From Rhabdobacter roseus (GTDB lineage: Bacteria > Bacteroidota > Bacteroidia > Cytophagales > Spirosomataceae), in assembly GCF_014202275.1 (NCBI RefSeq), contig NZ_JACHGF010000019.1, positions 1 to 64,000 of the forward strand: a stretch of DNA of 64,000 nucleotides, given 5' to 3'. The notes below the pieces were generated by a model, which was not told where the DNA came from, ran no database searches, and saw nothing but the letters and a program-made list of their open reading frames with translations. Both the position numbers and the translations under genes were made by a program. Below, piece by piece: positions 8,316-16,725 of this stretch (position 1 is the first letter of the stretch; every line of letters starts with the position of its first letter).

Positions 8316-8412
8316 TTTGTATCATTCAACACTATGTCAGTGCTGAATGACAAATATATAATTGTTTTATATATCGAAATACGAAGGAGTGCTATTTTAA
8401 CTATTTTTTTAG

Positions 8413-9954
8413 TCATAGTTTTACGCGCTGGGTACTTGCCCGGATTTCGTTGAGCAGCGTGGTGAGTTCTTGTACCTGCTCGGGGTACTTTTGGTAAAGA
8501 TCCTGGCTTTCGGCGGGGTCGATTTCCAGGTTGTAGAGCTGCCCGGTGGGTTGGCCGGGCTGGGGCGTAAGTACCCTAGGCTCGGTAAAGCCGCCAGAGC
8601 CCAGGCCCTCGATCAGTTTCCAGGGCCCCCGCCGGATGGCATAAAAACCGTTGGAAGCGCTGTGCACGATCGCGGGCTGGTGGGGTACTTCCGGGCGGCG
8701 GCCCAGCAGCACGGGCAGGATGCTGTAGCTGTCCTCCACGCTTTCTTCGGGGAAAGGTACCCCCAGCAGGTCGGCGCAGGTAGCCAGGAGGTTGGCCAGG
8801 GTGGTGGGGGCGTCGCTCACCGTCCCCGGCTTCACCTTACCAGGCCAGCGCACCAGGAAAGGTACCCGGTGGCCGCCCTCGTAGATGTCGCCCTTCATGC
8901 CGCGTAGCTTTCCGGCGGCCCGGTGCCCGAAGCGCTCGCTGAAGGCGGGCCGCCAGAAAGGGCCGTTGTCGCTGGTAAAAATAACGAGCGTGTTGGAGGA
9001 AAGCCGGAGGCTGTCGAGCGTGCGAAGTACCTGGCCCACCTGCGCGTCGACCATCTGCACGAAGTCGCCGTACTCACCCGCGCCCGACTGCCCCCGGTAC
9101 TGCTCGGAAGGTACCCAGGGCGTGTGCGGAGCGGCCAGCGCCAGGTACAAAAAGAACGGCCGCGCGGACGACTGCCGCCGCAGGAAATCCTGAGCCTGCC
9201 GGGTGAAGGTGGGAAGTACCTGCCCGAAGTCGAACGAAGGTGCCATGAGGCCCGCCCGCCAAAACGGCCCCGTATAGCCCGACTCCAGGCTGTTGCCTTC
9301 GGTATGGGCGGTGGGTAGTTCCGTCAGCTGGTCGTTTTGGAGGTAGCAGTAGGGGGGCATGTCCAGCGAGGCGGGCAGGAAGTACGTAGCGTCAAAGCCG
9401 AGCTGCCGCGGCCCCGCAAGCGGCGGCTGCGCGAAGTCGATGTGCTCGGGGTCCATCTCGGACTGGATGCCGTAGAGCGGCTGCTGAGCCAGGCTGGCGT
9501 AGGCGGGTTGGCTGGCCCAGTCGACGCCCAGGTGCCATTTGCCCACCATACCCGTGTGGTAGCCCGCCTTGTGGAGCAGGGCCGGAACCGTGAGGCGGTC
9601 GGGCTCGATGAGGCTGCGGCTGTAGCCCCGAAGTACCCCCACCGGCAGGCGGCTCCGCCAGGGGTAGCGGCCGGTCAGGAGGGCGTAGCGCGTGGGGGTA
9701 CATACCGAGGAGGGCGAGTGCGCGTCGGTAAAGCGCATGCCTTCGGCGGCCAGGCGGTCCAGGTGGGGCGTCCGGATTTTCCCCTCGGGGTTATACACCG
9801 ACAGATCACCGTAGCCCAGGTCGTCGGCCAGGATGTACAGGATATTGGGCGGGTGCTGGGTCGTGGCCTTCGGGTGGGTGCAGGCCAGCAGCAGGAGCGA
9901 AAGCAGCAGCGGGGCGGAGGTTCGGGCCCGAAAGGGGGGTACCTGTTTTAGCAT
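8413..9954 (-). CDS. Arylsulfatase-type sulfatase lipoprotein
   Basis: A 513-residue type I sulfatase. From the ATG at 9954 the N-terminus has a lipobox SLLLLAC (C25), so the enzyme is probably membrane-anchored outside the cytoplasm. The metal-binding start ILADDLGYGD (41-50) and the signature C85-T-P-T-R, followed by YALLTGR, identify the family; C85 would be converted to formylglycine. GKWHLG and FTSDNGPFW are further hallmarks. An ATG 17 codons upstream gives an extension that spoils the signal sequence. The gene is dense in RRGTACYY octamers, unlike the two sulfatases at 53-56 kb. No SusCD pair or glycosidase adjoins it, so its substrate is unknown. Confidence 0.9.
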   Translation of the reverse strand: MLKQVPPFRARTSAPLLLSLLLLACTHPKATTQHPPNILYILADDLGYGDLSVYNPEGKIRTPHLDRLAAEGMRFTDAHSPSSVCTPTRYALLTGRYPWRSRLPVGVLRGYSRSLIEPDRLTVPALLHKAGYHTGMVGKWHLGVDWASQPAYASLAQQPLYGIQSEMDPEHIDFAQPPLAGPRQLGFDATYFLPASLDMPPYCYLQNDQLTELPTAHTEGNSLESGYTGPFWRAGLMAPSFDFGQVLPTFTRQAQDFLRRQSSARPFFLYLALAAPHTPWVPSEQYRGQSGAGEYGDFVQMVDAQVGQVLRTLDSLRLSSNTLVIFTSDNGPFWRPAFSERFGHRAAGKLRGMKGDIYEGGHRVPFLVRWPGKVKPGTVSDAPTTLANLLATCADLLGVPFPEESVEDSYSILPVLLGRRPEVPHQPAIVHSASNGFYAIRRGPWKLIEGLGSGGFTEPRVLTPQPGQPTGQLYNLEIDPAESQDLYQKYPEQVQELTTLLNEIRASTQRVKL

Positions 9955-10163
9955 GGAACGAGAAGGAGGTGTTGGGTAAAAGTACCTTAGCAGAAAGCCC
10001 GACACCTCAGCGCTCTACTCATGGAGGCATCCGCAGCCGTCGTTGATGAGGTACATGGCAGAGAAAAGGGGGTACTTATGCCCGTGCTTGGGCTGGAAGC
10101 GGCGGAGGCACGAAGTTTTTAGCCATTAGCGCTAAACGATGTGCTACCAACATTTCACCAACT

Positions 10164-10538
10164 ATGAGTACCCCCGAAATTACCAAGGAAATCAATAGCT
10201 TCTTCTTACCCATCCTCATGGAGTACGGCCAGGTACCTGCCTGCGAGATTGACTTCACTTCCGAGACCCACGACGCCATGCAGATCCTGTACCGGGTCAA
10301 TACCAAGGAGCCCTACGCCGCGGACCGGCCGCATTTTTACCTGAGCTATCCGGCTTTTCCCAAGAAAGACTGGAAAAAGATTTTTTACAATGCCTCCTCC
10401 ATGACCAGCTTTCGGGACGAGCTATACAAGGCCATCAATGCCTACCTGCGTGGGGAATCGGTTGCCGAAAAATCGGGTTTTTTCCTCAGTCCGCAGCTTT
10501 CCGAGGAGGTCGAAGCGCTATACTCCAGCCAGGAGTAG
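10164..10538 (+). CDS. Hypothetical cytoplasmic protein
   Basis: A 124-residue soluble protein I do not recognise. It starts MSTPEITKEINSFF and has no signal peptide or membrane segment. Aromatic and charged residues alternate through the middle (PHFYLSYPAFPKKDWKKIFY), and the tail is acidic (LSEEVEALYSSQE). A weak hairpin follows at 10604-10627. Codon use matches the GC-rich neighbours, which supports a real gene. It stands alone. Confidence 0.6.
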   Translation: MSTPEITKEINSFFLPILMEYGQVPACEIDFTSETHDAMQILYRVNTKEPYAADRPHFYLSYPAFPKKDWKKIFYNASSMTSFRDELYKAINAYLRGESVAEKSGFFLSPQLSEEVEALYSSQE

Positions 10539-10603
10539 GTGGCCAGACAGGTACTTTATTAAGAGAGCGTGCGTTGGTGATCTCCAGCTGCTGGGCAGGG
10601 GCG

Positions 10604-10627
10604 GCACGCCTGAGCCTTTAGGCGTGC
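10604..10627 (+). terminator. Probable terminator after 10164-10538
   Basis: GCACGCCT (10604-10611) and AGGCGTGC (10620-10627) form an 8-bp stem with loop GAGCCTTT, followed by a partly T-rich stretch (TACTTCTTTTCCC). Its position 66 nt after the stop codon suits transcription termination. Confidence 0.45.
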
Positions 10628-11186
10628 GAGGGTACTTCTTTTCCCTTTTCGATATACAAAAGGGGAAGCGGAAGTACTTGTGGCTATTTTTTTGATAATC
10701 AATACGTTATTTTTTTGAAAAGCTTTCATTCGGGCGCAAACTGTGCTACCTTTAAGGAGAATCCAAGGGGAACGAATGCCTGCGTCATTTTTTCTGGTGC
10801 GAAGCCTTGATTTCAAATTGCCTGTTGCTACTGTTGTTGACTACCACTGCGCAAGGTACTTTGGTAAAAACATCACGATAGAGAGAAGTAAACGTACCGA
10901 CGATGTTAGGCGGCCTGCCACCTGGGTTAGTGTCAATGGAGGTACTTTATGAGCTGGTTAGCAACCCGTCCGCACCAACGGCTACCGTATGCATACAGAA
11001 TTCCTCAACGTTTTAAAAACTGATTCAGTAAACGAATGAAAGCACCTAGTACTAAGAAAGCCTACAAGTACCCTGTCCTTACCCGAAGAGGTACTTTGGC
11101 TAAGCTCACGTTGAAAACCGGTTCGCTCTCCGACAGCTTCTCGCCCTATTCGGCCTAGCAGAAGTAGGTTTGCCAACCATCGAAAT

Positions 11187-11232
11187 CCAAACCAGTGGCG
11201 CTCTACCGAGAGGGGGAGCGCCACTGGTTTGG
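11187..11232. repeat. Perfect 17-bp inverted repeat in non-coding DNA
   Basis: Left arm 11187-11203 (CCAAACCAGTGGCGCTC) and right arm 11216-11232 are exact reverse complements around a 12-nt loop. No T-tract follows on either strand and no gene ends nearby on the plus strand, so a simple terminator role is not obvious. It could be a structured RNA or a protein-binding site. Confidence 0.7.
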
Positions 11233-11344
11233 AGCGGCGCTTCGGGCGTTGCTATTATATCTGAGCCAAGACCGAAATAGGCTGAATAAACCAAGTACCT
11301 TTGTAGAATAAGTGAAAATGAAATAATAAACCAATCAACGATTT

Positions 11345-11560
11345 GTGATTTTGGAAAATTTGAAAGAAGAAATAAAGCTGGGAGATGTAGTATGGCTCAA
11401 ATCGGGTGGACCCATCATGACGGCCAATAACTGGGATACCATGACCCGCTCCGAACTGGGCTTGAAATGCTACTGGTTTGTGCAGGGCCAACTCTGCGAG
11501 GGCATTTTTAGCTCCCACGCCCTCACCAAGACCGCGCCAGACGCGCCCGCCCAGCGCTAA
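11345..11560 (+). CDS. DUF2158 (YodC-like) small protein
   Basis: A 71-residue protein with the DUF2158 pattern: GDVVWLKSGGPIMT (about 13-26) followed by CYWFVQGQLCEGIFSSHAL. This is a small, SH3-like beta fold of unknown role, widespread in bacteria. The start is GTG at 11345; no ATG is available before the conserved block. It ends before a strong hairpin terminator shared with the convergent csbD-like gene. The length is normal for the family. Confidence 0.8.
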   Translation: MILENLKEEIKLGDVVWLKSGGPIMTANNWDTMTRSELGLKCYWFVQGQLCEGIFSSHALTKTAPDAPAQR

Positions 11561-11654
11561 ACGGGTAGAGAAGGTACTTGGCGAAGCCCCGGCTTCTCTG
11601 GGGTACTTTGGAATGAATGATCCGTAGGTACTGGCCAAGGTACCTATCCAAAAC

Positions 11655-11681
11655 AAGGGCGCCCCGAATTGGGGCGCCCTT
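11655..11681. terminator. Bidirectional terminator
   Basis: AAGGGCGCCCC (11655-11665) and its exact complement (11671-11681) form an 11-bp stem with loop GAATT. It lies between the convergent DUF2158 and CsbD genes and can end both transcripts. Confidence 0.8.
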
Positions 11682-11719
11682 GGCATTTGTTCATGAAGTG
11701 TAGTATATGCTGCGGCCGG

Positions 11720-11905
11720 TTAGAGGTCGGCTACTTCCTTACGGATTTCGTCTTTGGTCTTACCTACTTTTTGTTGCAGGCGACCCCACATTTCGTCCTC
11801 TTGTCCTTCGGCGTAGGTCAGATCGTCGTCGGTGAGTTCACCGTACTTTTGCTTGATCTTTCCCTTCAATTCGTTCCAGTTTCCTTTTATGGTTTGCTCG
11901 TTCAT
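11720..11905 (-). CDS. CsbD family stress-response protein
   Basis: A 61-residue, highly charged CsbD-type protein. The family pattern is complete: an N-terminal IKGNWNELKGKIKQKYGEL block, the central DDLTYAEGQEDEM, and a C-terminal GRLQQKVGKTKDEIRKEV helix. CsbD proteins accumulate under general stress in many bacteria, but their biochemical role is unknown. The gene is monocistronic, with its terminator at 11655-11681. There is no signal peptide, so it is cytoplasmic. Confidence 0.92.
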   Translation of the reverse strand: MNEQTIKGNWNELKGKIKQKYGELTDDDLTYAEGQEDEMWGRLQQKVGKTKDEIRKEVADL

Positions 11906-12118
11906 GACTTTGAATCGTTAAGTGTAAAAAAAGCTTCTGTGATTTTGTTGTACTGTACTCTCCCTAGTAAAAAGGTTGTTCCAAGGCCGTTTGCGATGGT
12001 GAAATGAGGATTTTGCCGGGTACCTGGTCGTGGGTTGTGAAAAATAGTACGCATTCGGAGGAGAAATAACCCACCGCCTGGCCCAGCAGAGGGTCCCTGA
12101 GCCTTCAGCACCATAAAA

Positions 12119-12155
12119 AACAGCGGTGCCGGACAAACCGACACCGCTGTTCCAT
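12119..12155 (-). terminator. Terminator of the DUF4394 gene
   Basis: ACAGCGGTG-C-CGG and CCG-A-CACCGCTGT arms pair around ACAAA with one internal mismatch. On the minus strand the stem is followed by a T-run (complement of AAAAAA at 12115-12120). It lies just downstream of the minus-strand gene ending at 12172. Confidence 0.75.
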
Positions 12156-12171
12156 ACAAAGAATAGGTATT

Positions 12172-13710
12172 TTACAAACCAAACCCAAGCGCAAAGCCTT
12201 TGGTCTGGGCCGGGAAGTCGGCGACTTTGGTGGCCATGCCGTTCGTGAGGTTGATGGAATACAGCCCCGTGCTACCGCCCACGGTAAGGAGCGCGTAGGC
12301 GTTGCCGGAAGTACCCCCGATGTCGAAGCCGTTGGCGGCCTCTACGTCTACCCCCAGGTCACCGATCTCCTGCAAACCGCCGTCGTTGGGCGGATTCTGC
12401 ATGTAGAGCTTGTTCGACTGGCTGTCGATATCGTAGAGCGCGGTGGTGGTGGCTCCGGCGAAGCTATTCGTATAGGCGGCTCCGTTCACAAAAGGTACCC
12501 CCATGGCCGGAGCCAGAATATTGAGCGAACCGTCGGTAAGCGTAGCGCCATTCGAAACGTCGATCCGCAGATTTTGACCCGTATTGCTCACCACGCGCAG
12601 GCGGTCGGGTACGGGGTTGAAGTCCACACCGAAGCTGGTACCACTCAGCATCACGCTCAGCGTAGCGCGTTCCGCGGCTTCACCGTTAGACAGGTTAATC
12701 GTATACAGTACGCTGTTGCTGCCCAGCGCATGCAGCTGGCCGTTGACGGGCCGGAAGTCGATGCCCTCAATGCTCACGCCCATGGGGAGCCCCGTGATGG
12801 GCTTCGTGATGAGGGTAAGCGGGTTAGACATGGGGTTGAAAATCAGCAGGTTGTTGGACTGATCCACGGCGTAGGCCACCGGGTTGGTGGGGATGGCGAG
12901 CCCGATGATGTTGCCCGAGGGTAGGTCTCCGAGTTTTTGCAGACGCCCGGTGGTAAGATCGACGTAGTTGAGCTCCCAGCTACCCTGAAACTGCACCGAC
13001 GCGATGCCGTAGTTGTTGTTAGGGGCAATGTCAAAACCACCCACGGCCGTAATGTCCAGGCCCAACAAACCTATTTCCTTTAGGCCGCCGTCGTTGGGTG
13101 GGTCCTGCAGGTACAGCTTGTCGGTCATGGGGTCGATGTCGAACAACTGCGTAGACGTGGCGCCCGCAACGTTATTGGTGTAAGCTGCCGCCCCAATCAT
13201 CGGGTTCATGTACCCCATGAGGGTACCATCTGTAGCCGCCACCGCGCCCGTTTCGGGGTGCAGGCGCAGGTTTTGGGTACTACTGGTTACCAGCCGGATG
13301 CGGTCGACGGTCGGGTTGAAGTCAAACCCGACGGTGCTGCCGCTAATCGCGGGCGTAAAAGGTCCGGAGCCCAGCGCCGTAGCGGCTCCCGACTGTAGGT
13401 TGATGTGGTAGAGCCTGCTGCTGTTGCCTATGCCGTAGAGCTGGCCCGTAGCGGGCCGGAAGTCGATGCCGAGCAGCAACTCGCCGCTTTGCAGGCCGGT
13501 AATAGTGAGCGTGCGCAGGGGCGTCTGGGTACTTTGTACGTTCAGTTCGTACAGCCGGTTGTCGTCGGTAAGGGCGTAAAAGATCTGGTCGGGGAGCTCG
13601 GGCGTTGGTGGCGGCAAGCGGTGATCCTGGCAGGCTTGAAGAACCAGTACTGCCCCAAGGGCGCAGGTAGCCAGCAGCTTAGAAAGCGAATGGGAGTTGA
13701 AAATCGTCAT
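12172..13710 (-). CDS. DUF4394 domain lipoprotein, two tandem copies
   Basis: A 512-residue lipoprotein (lipobox LVLQAC, C27). The mature part consists of two DUF4394 domains of about 230 residues. Each has the sequence of blocks ALTDDNRLYELN or its equivalent, GIDFRP-x-GQLYGIG/HALGSN, FDFNP-x-DRIRLV/RVV, QNLRL/RID, AAYTN, LYDIDSQSNKLYMQNPP-type, and GGFDI/NGFDI. Such domains form beta-propeller-like folds and are usually secreted or surface proteins of unknown function. The first domain begins at about residue 42 and the second at about 275. It is monocistronic, with a terminator at 12119-12155. Confidence 0.88.
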   Translation of the reverse strand: MTIFNSHSLSKLLATCALGAVLVLQACQDHRLPPPTPELPDQIFYALTDDNRLYELNVQSTQTPLRTLTITGLQSGELLLGIDFRPATGQLYGIGNSSRLYHINLQSGAATALGSGPFTPAISGSTVGFDFNPTVDRIRLVTSSTQNLRLHPETGAVAATDGTLMGYMNPMIGAAAYTNNVAGATSTQLFDIDPMTDKLYLQDPPNDGGLKEIGLLGLDITAVGGFDIAPNNNYGIASVQFQGSWELNYVDLTTGRLQKLGDLPSGNIIGLAIPTNPVAYAVDQSNNLLIFNPMSNPLTLITKPITGLPMGVSIEGIDFRPVNGQLHALGSNSVLYTINLSNGEAAERATLSVMLSGTSFGVDFNPVPDRLRVVSNTGQNLRIDVSNGATLTDGSLNILAPAMGVPFVNGAAYTNSFAGATTTALYDIDSQSNKLYMQNPPNDGGLQEIGDLGVDVEAANGFDIGGTSGNAYALLTVGGSTGLYSINLTNGMATKVADFPAQTKGFALGFGL

Positions 13711-13821
13711 GGTTTCGTTACGTTAAAGTTGCGTTATGGAATGATTGTAGTCACTACCTACGTCACGAAGCCGCGTTTAGATTTCCTGGGGGTATTTTTT
13801 TAGTAAACGATTTGTGAAGAG

Positions 13822-13854
13822 AGGGGTACTTTTGCCTACCACAAAAGTACCCCT
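13822..13854 (-). terminator. Terminator made of an inverted pair of the GTAC octamer
   Basis: AGGGGTACTTTTG (13822-13834) and CAAAAGTACCCCT (13842-13854) are exact complements with a 7-nt loop. It lies just downstream of the minus-strand surface-repeat gene ending at 13871. Each arm contains one copy of the genome-wide GGGTACTT motif. Confidence 0.7.
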
Positions 13855-13870
13855 GCGGTGAGCAAAAGCC

Positions 13871-15001
13871 TCAGAACTGGATCCCAACGTTGAGGCCGGG
13901 CCACATCATCACGCGGGTTCGGCCGTTGATGAGCTTATTGTACACACTCCAGCCTACCCACTCCGTACCAATGGTGCCATCGGCGGTTTTGAGCTGCGAT
14001 ACCTGTACGTTAAAGGTAGGCGTGAGGGTGAGCGCTACTTGGTTATGGAAGGGAAAAATAAAGCTGGGGCGAAACTGATTCAGCTGATTGGTTTCTTTCC
14101 AGGAGGTTTTTTGCTCGTGGATCTGGTAGGAAAGTACCTCGAGGCTGAGCTGGTTCTTTTTGCCCAGGTCCAGGTTGGTCCCCAGGCCGTAGCCCAAGCC
14201 CCAGCGGGTATTTTTGGAGTCGGGTAGGGTCGCGCCCACCGCAAAGAGGCTGTAGAATTTCCGATTGCCACCCATTTTGTAGGCCACGTTGCCGTAAAGC
14301 ACCTCGCCGCCCCACAGCTCCACGCGCCGGTAGCCGTCTTTGGCCAGGTTGATCAGTCCCAGCTGTACGCCGTCCACGTGGCCCGCTACGTTGATGAGCC
14401 CGATCTGCGCGCCCTTTACGTTTCCGGCCGAGACATTGACGATCCCGGCTACCTGGGTACCTTCCACCGCCTCCGCTATGTTGACGATCCCCGCCAATTG
14501 CGCGCCGTCTAGGTGCTGGGTGGCCACGTTGGCAATGCCCGCTAGCTGCGCGCCATCTACCCGCTGGGCGGCTACGTTGGCTATACCCGCAAACTGCACC
14601 CCGTCCAGGGCTTGGGCTACGTTGACGATCCCCCCAAACTGCGCTCCGGTTACTTCCTGGCGTACCAGGTTGGCAATCCCGCCGAACTGGGTACCTTTCA
14701 CCGGTCCGCCCACGGCGTTGAAGAGCCCCGCCAGCTGGGTACCCCGCACCGCGCCGGTTTCGACGGCAAAGAGGCTGCTTAGCTCGACGCCCCGCAGGCC
14801 GCCACTGATTCCGCCCAGGATATTAAGGGAGAATCCGTTGACGTACCGGGTACTTTGCAGGCCGTTGGTGCTGAGCGGCGGCACGAAGCTCACCTGAACG
14901 GCGCGGTAGGTGAGCTCCGGCTCGGCCGGTCCCTCTTCCTGGGCGTACGACGAGGTACTGGCGGCGGTGCTCAGGGCGAGTATAAAGAGTACTTTTTTCA
15001 T
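13871..15001 (-). CDS. Surface-repeat protein, LA_2272-like
   Basis: A 376-residue exported protein. The start at 15001 (MKKVLFILAL) gives a signal peptide ending SYAQ; an in-frame extension to 15079 is unlikely. Residues of about 60-235 consist of about eight to ten repeats of roughly 19-21 residues with consensus (V/L)xGxQ(L/F)AGIxNVA, for example VDGAQLAGIANVA and LDGAQLAGIVNIA. Such repeats are known from Bacteroidota and Leptospira LA_2272-type surface proteins and probably form a regular beta structure. The C-terminal 130 residues look like an outer-membrane beta-barrel ending in GLNVGIQF. Its function is unknown; the gene stands alone. Confidence 0.75.
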   Translation of the reverse strand: MKKVLFILALSTAASTSSYAQEEGPAEPELTYRAVQVSFVPPLSTNGLQSTRYVNGFSLNILGGISGGLRGVELSSLFAVETGAVRGTQLAGLFNAVGGPVKGTQFGGIANLVRQEVTGAQFGGIVNVAQALDGVQFAGIANVAAQRVDGAQLAGIANVATQHLDGAQLAGIVNIAEAVEGTQVAGIVNVSAGNVKGAQIGLINVAGHVDGVQLGLINLAKDGYRRVELWGGEVLYGNVAYKMGGNRKFYSLFAVGATLPDSKNTRWGLGYGLGTNLDLGKKNQLSLEVLSYQIHEQKTSWKETNQLNQFRPSFIFPFHNQVALTLTPTFNVQVSQLKTADGTIGTEWVGWSVYNKLINGRTRVMMWPGLNVGIQF

Positions 15002-15307
15002 GGCTTTGGTTGGTAAACAGGCGTTCATGGATGACTCGTTGATTTGGTTTGGTTTCAGGACAACCATCGTGCGGTTCACCCTATTTTTTTTGTATTATTT
15101 TTTGCAAAGTACCCTGAGCAGGAGGCAGAGGTACTTTTTGCTTTTGGAAAAAAACAAGGAACGGTACTTTGGAAATACTTGTGCATCAGGAGGTACGTCT
15201 CAGGGAAGTACCTCTTGCGTACCCGTATTTAGAATAAGAAAGCCAGAAAATAAAAATAGCCCCGACGGGGGCTATTTTGGGAAAAGAGGAAAGAAAGGTA
15301 CTTAGGG
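15002..15307. other. Intergenic region with motif-rich upstream sequence
   Basis: This is the upstream region of the surface-repeat gene and the downstream region of the epimerase gene. It holds an AT-rich stretch at 15078-15105 (probable promoter area), several GTAC octamers (about 15107, 15130, 15165, 15206) and the epimerase terminator at 15253-15277. No gene is supported. Confidence 0.5.
15253..15277 (-). terminator. Terminator of the epimerase gene
   Basis: AAAATAGCCCC (15253-15263) and GGGGCTATTTT (15267-15277) form an 11-bp perfect stem with loop GAC. The A/T ends supply a U-tract on either strand. It lies 30 nt beyond the stop of the minus-strand epimerase gene. Confidence 0.85.
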
Positions 15308-16591
15308 CTAAACGCTCTCGGCTTGGCGCTGAATGAGCTTGTCCAGCCGGATGAGGCTCTGCACCATGGCCCGCACGCTGTGGTAGTTGACTTTCCAGGA
15401 GTGGCTCATGTGGGTCCAGATGGACTCGCCCTGGCGGGTCAGGAGGGGCTTCCACTCGCCTACGCGGTGGTCGATGAGGTGGTCAAAAACGAAGCGGTGG
15501 GTGGCGTCGTAGGCTTTGAGGTACTTTTCGTCCTGGTACACGCGGTACGCGTCCAGCATCCCGATGAGTACCTCGGCCTGCTGCCAGAATTCCTTCTCGC
15601 GGTCGTAGACTTCCCCCGCGTGTGAGCCTTCTACGTACACGCCGCCGTACTCCCAGTCGATGCCATAGGCCACGGCGTGGTCGTAGGACTTCAGCAGCTG
15701 GTCGCGGTATTCGTCGTAAGCGATGCCCAGCACGTCGAGGGCGTGCATGAGCAGCCACGCAAACTCCACGTTGTGGCCGTAGCTGGTGTTGTCTTCGGAG
15801 GCGCTTTTGAAGCCGTCTTCCGAGAAGCGGTCCCAGCCCCACACAATGTCAAACTTGATTTGCGGGGCCACGCGCCAGTCGGCCCAAAACTGCGGAATCC
15901 CCGTACCGTACTCCGGGTGCATGATTTTGCGCACCAGCAGCTCGATGATCTCCAGGAGCTTACGGCGGTGGATCTCCTGGCCGCTGGCCTCGTAGAGCGT
16001 TGTGAAGGCTTCCATGAAGTGCATGTGTACGTCGAGCGTTTTGCGGTCGCCGCCCGCCGCGCCGGGGCCTTTCAGGGTCCAGTCGCGGTGGAACATCTCA
16101 AAGTACCCCCCGTAGTGGGTATCGGTGGCGTACTTTTGCAGCAGGTCGAAGGTACGCTGGGCGTACTCCAGGCCGCGCGGGTCGCCGGTGGCGAGGGTGT
16201 ACTCGCTGAGGCTGTACATCACGAAGCTGTGGCCGTAGGCAATCTTCTCGTCAATTAGTACCTCGCCCCGGCGGTTCATGAGCCAGTAAAAGCCCCCGTG
16301 CTCGGCATCCCACATCTTCTCGAGCAGGAAATCCACGCCGTGGCGGGCTATGTCGGCGTAGCGGCCGTCGCCGTGCCCGGCGCGGTGGGCCGCCGAAAAG
16401 GTATAGACGGTGCGGGTTTGGGCGATCAGCGATTTTTCGTCCTCGCCCGAGTCGTTGCCGTCTTTGTCAAAGTGGGTAATAAATCCGCCGTGGGTGCGGT
16501 CAACGCAGCGGTTTTCCCAGAAGGGGAGGAGTTCTTCGGTGAGGTGCTGATGTACTTCCTGGCGGTATTGGGCTAGTATTTCTTGATTCAT
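15308..16591 (-). CDS. AGE-family epimerase, probably cellobiose 2-epimerase-like
   Basis: A 427-residue enzyme of the N-acylglucosamine 2-epimerase fold (alpha/alpha barrel). Conserved barrel motifs are FWENRCVDRTHGGFITHFD near the N-terminus, AYGHSFVMYSLSEY, a DVHMHFMEAFTTLYE histidine block, SYGHNVEFAWLL, and HSWKVNYHSVRA at the C-terminus. The last three histidine-bearing motifs resemble cellobiose/mannobiose 2-epimerases more than renin-binding proteins. There is no signal peptide, so it acts on imported sugars in the cytoplasm. The neighbours (RraA-like protein and enolase-superfamily enzyme) fit a carbohydrate-catabolic cluster. Exact substrate is inferred only to the level of a free sugar or disaccharide. 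Confidence 0.88.
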   Translation of the reverse strand: MNQEILAQYRQEVHQHLTEELLPFWENRCVDRTHGGFITHFDKDGNDSGEDEKSLIAQTRTVYTFSAAHRAGHGDGRYADIARHGVDFLLEKMWDAEHGGFYWLMNRRGEVLIDEKIAYGHSFVMYSLSEYTLATGDPRGLEYAQRTFDLLQKYATDTHYGGYFEMFHRDWTLKGPGAAGGDRKTLDVHMHFMEAFTTLYEASGQEIHRRKLLEIIELLVRKIMHPEYGTGIPQFWADWRVAPQIKFDIVWGWDRFSEDGFKSASEDNTSYGHNVEFAWLLMHALDVLGIAYDEYRDQLLKSYDHAVAYGIDWEYGGVYVEGSHAGEVYDREKEFWQQAEVLIGMLDAYRVYQDEKYLKAYDATHRFVFDHLIDHRVGEWKPLLTRQGESIWTHMSHSWKVNYHSVRAMVQSLIRLDKLIQRQAESV

Positions 16592-16725
16592 TACCTTTTA
16601 AAAAATAGCGTTAGGGGTTGGGTACTTGTCCATGAAGGAGGAAGCAGCAGCGAACCGCCGCCCTTCCTAACTAAGAACGGCAAAAGGCACGGAATGGACT
16701 ACTCCGAAAGCCATCGAAAAGTACC

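Larger units (their letters stand above)
10539..11344. other. 800-nt region without a recognisable gene
   Basis: No convincing protein-coding frame is present. The region contains two hairpins (10604-10627 and 11187-11232, listed separately) and at least six GTAC-centred octamers of the RRGTACYY type in non-coding DNA. An AT-rich stretch at 10680-10740 could hold a promoter. Short frames in it look random and share no family I recognise. Confidence 0.5.

Noticed and set aside
10076-10306. Short minus-strand frame upstream of the sulfatase
   Set aside because: It overlaps the plus-strand gene at 10164, has no family resemblance and no supporting context.
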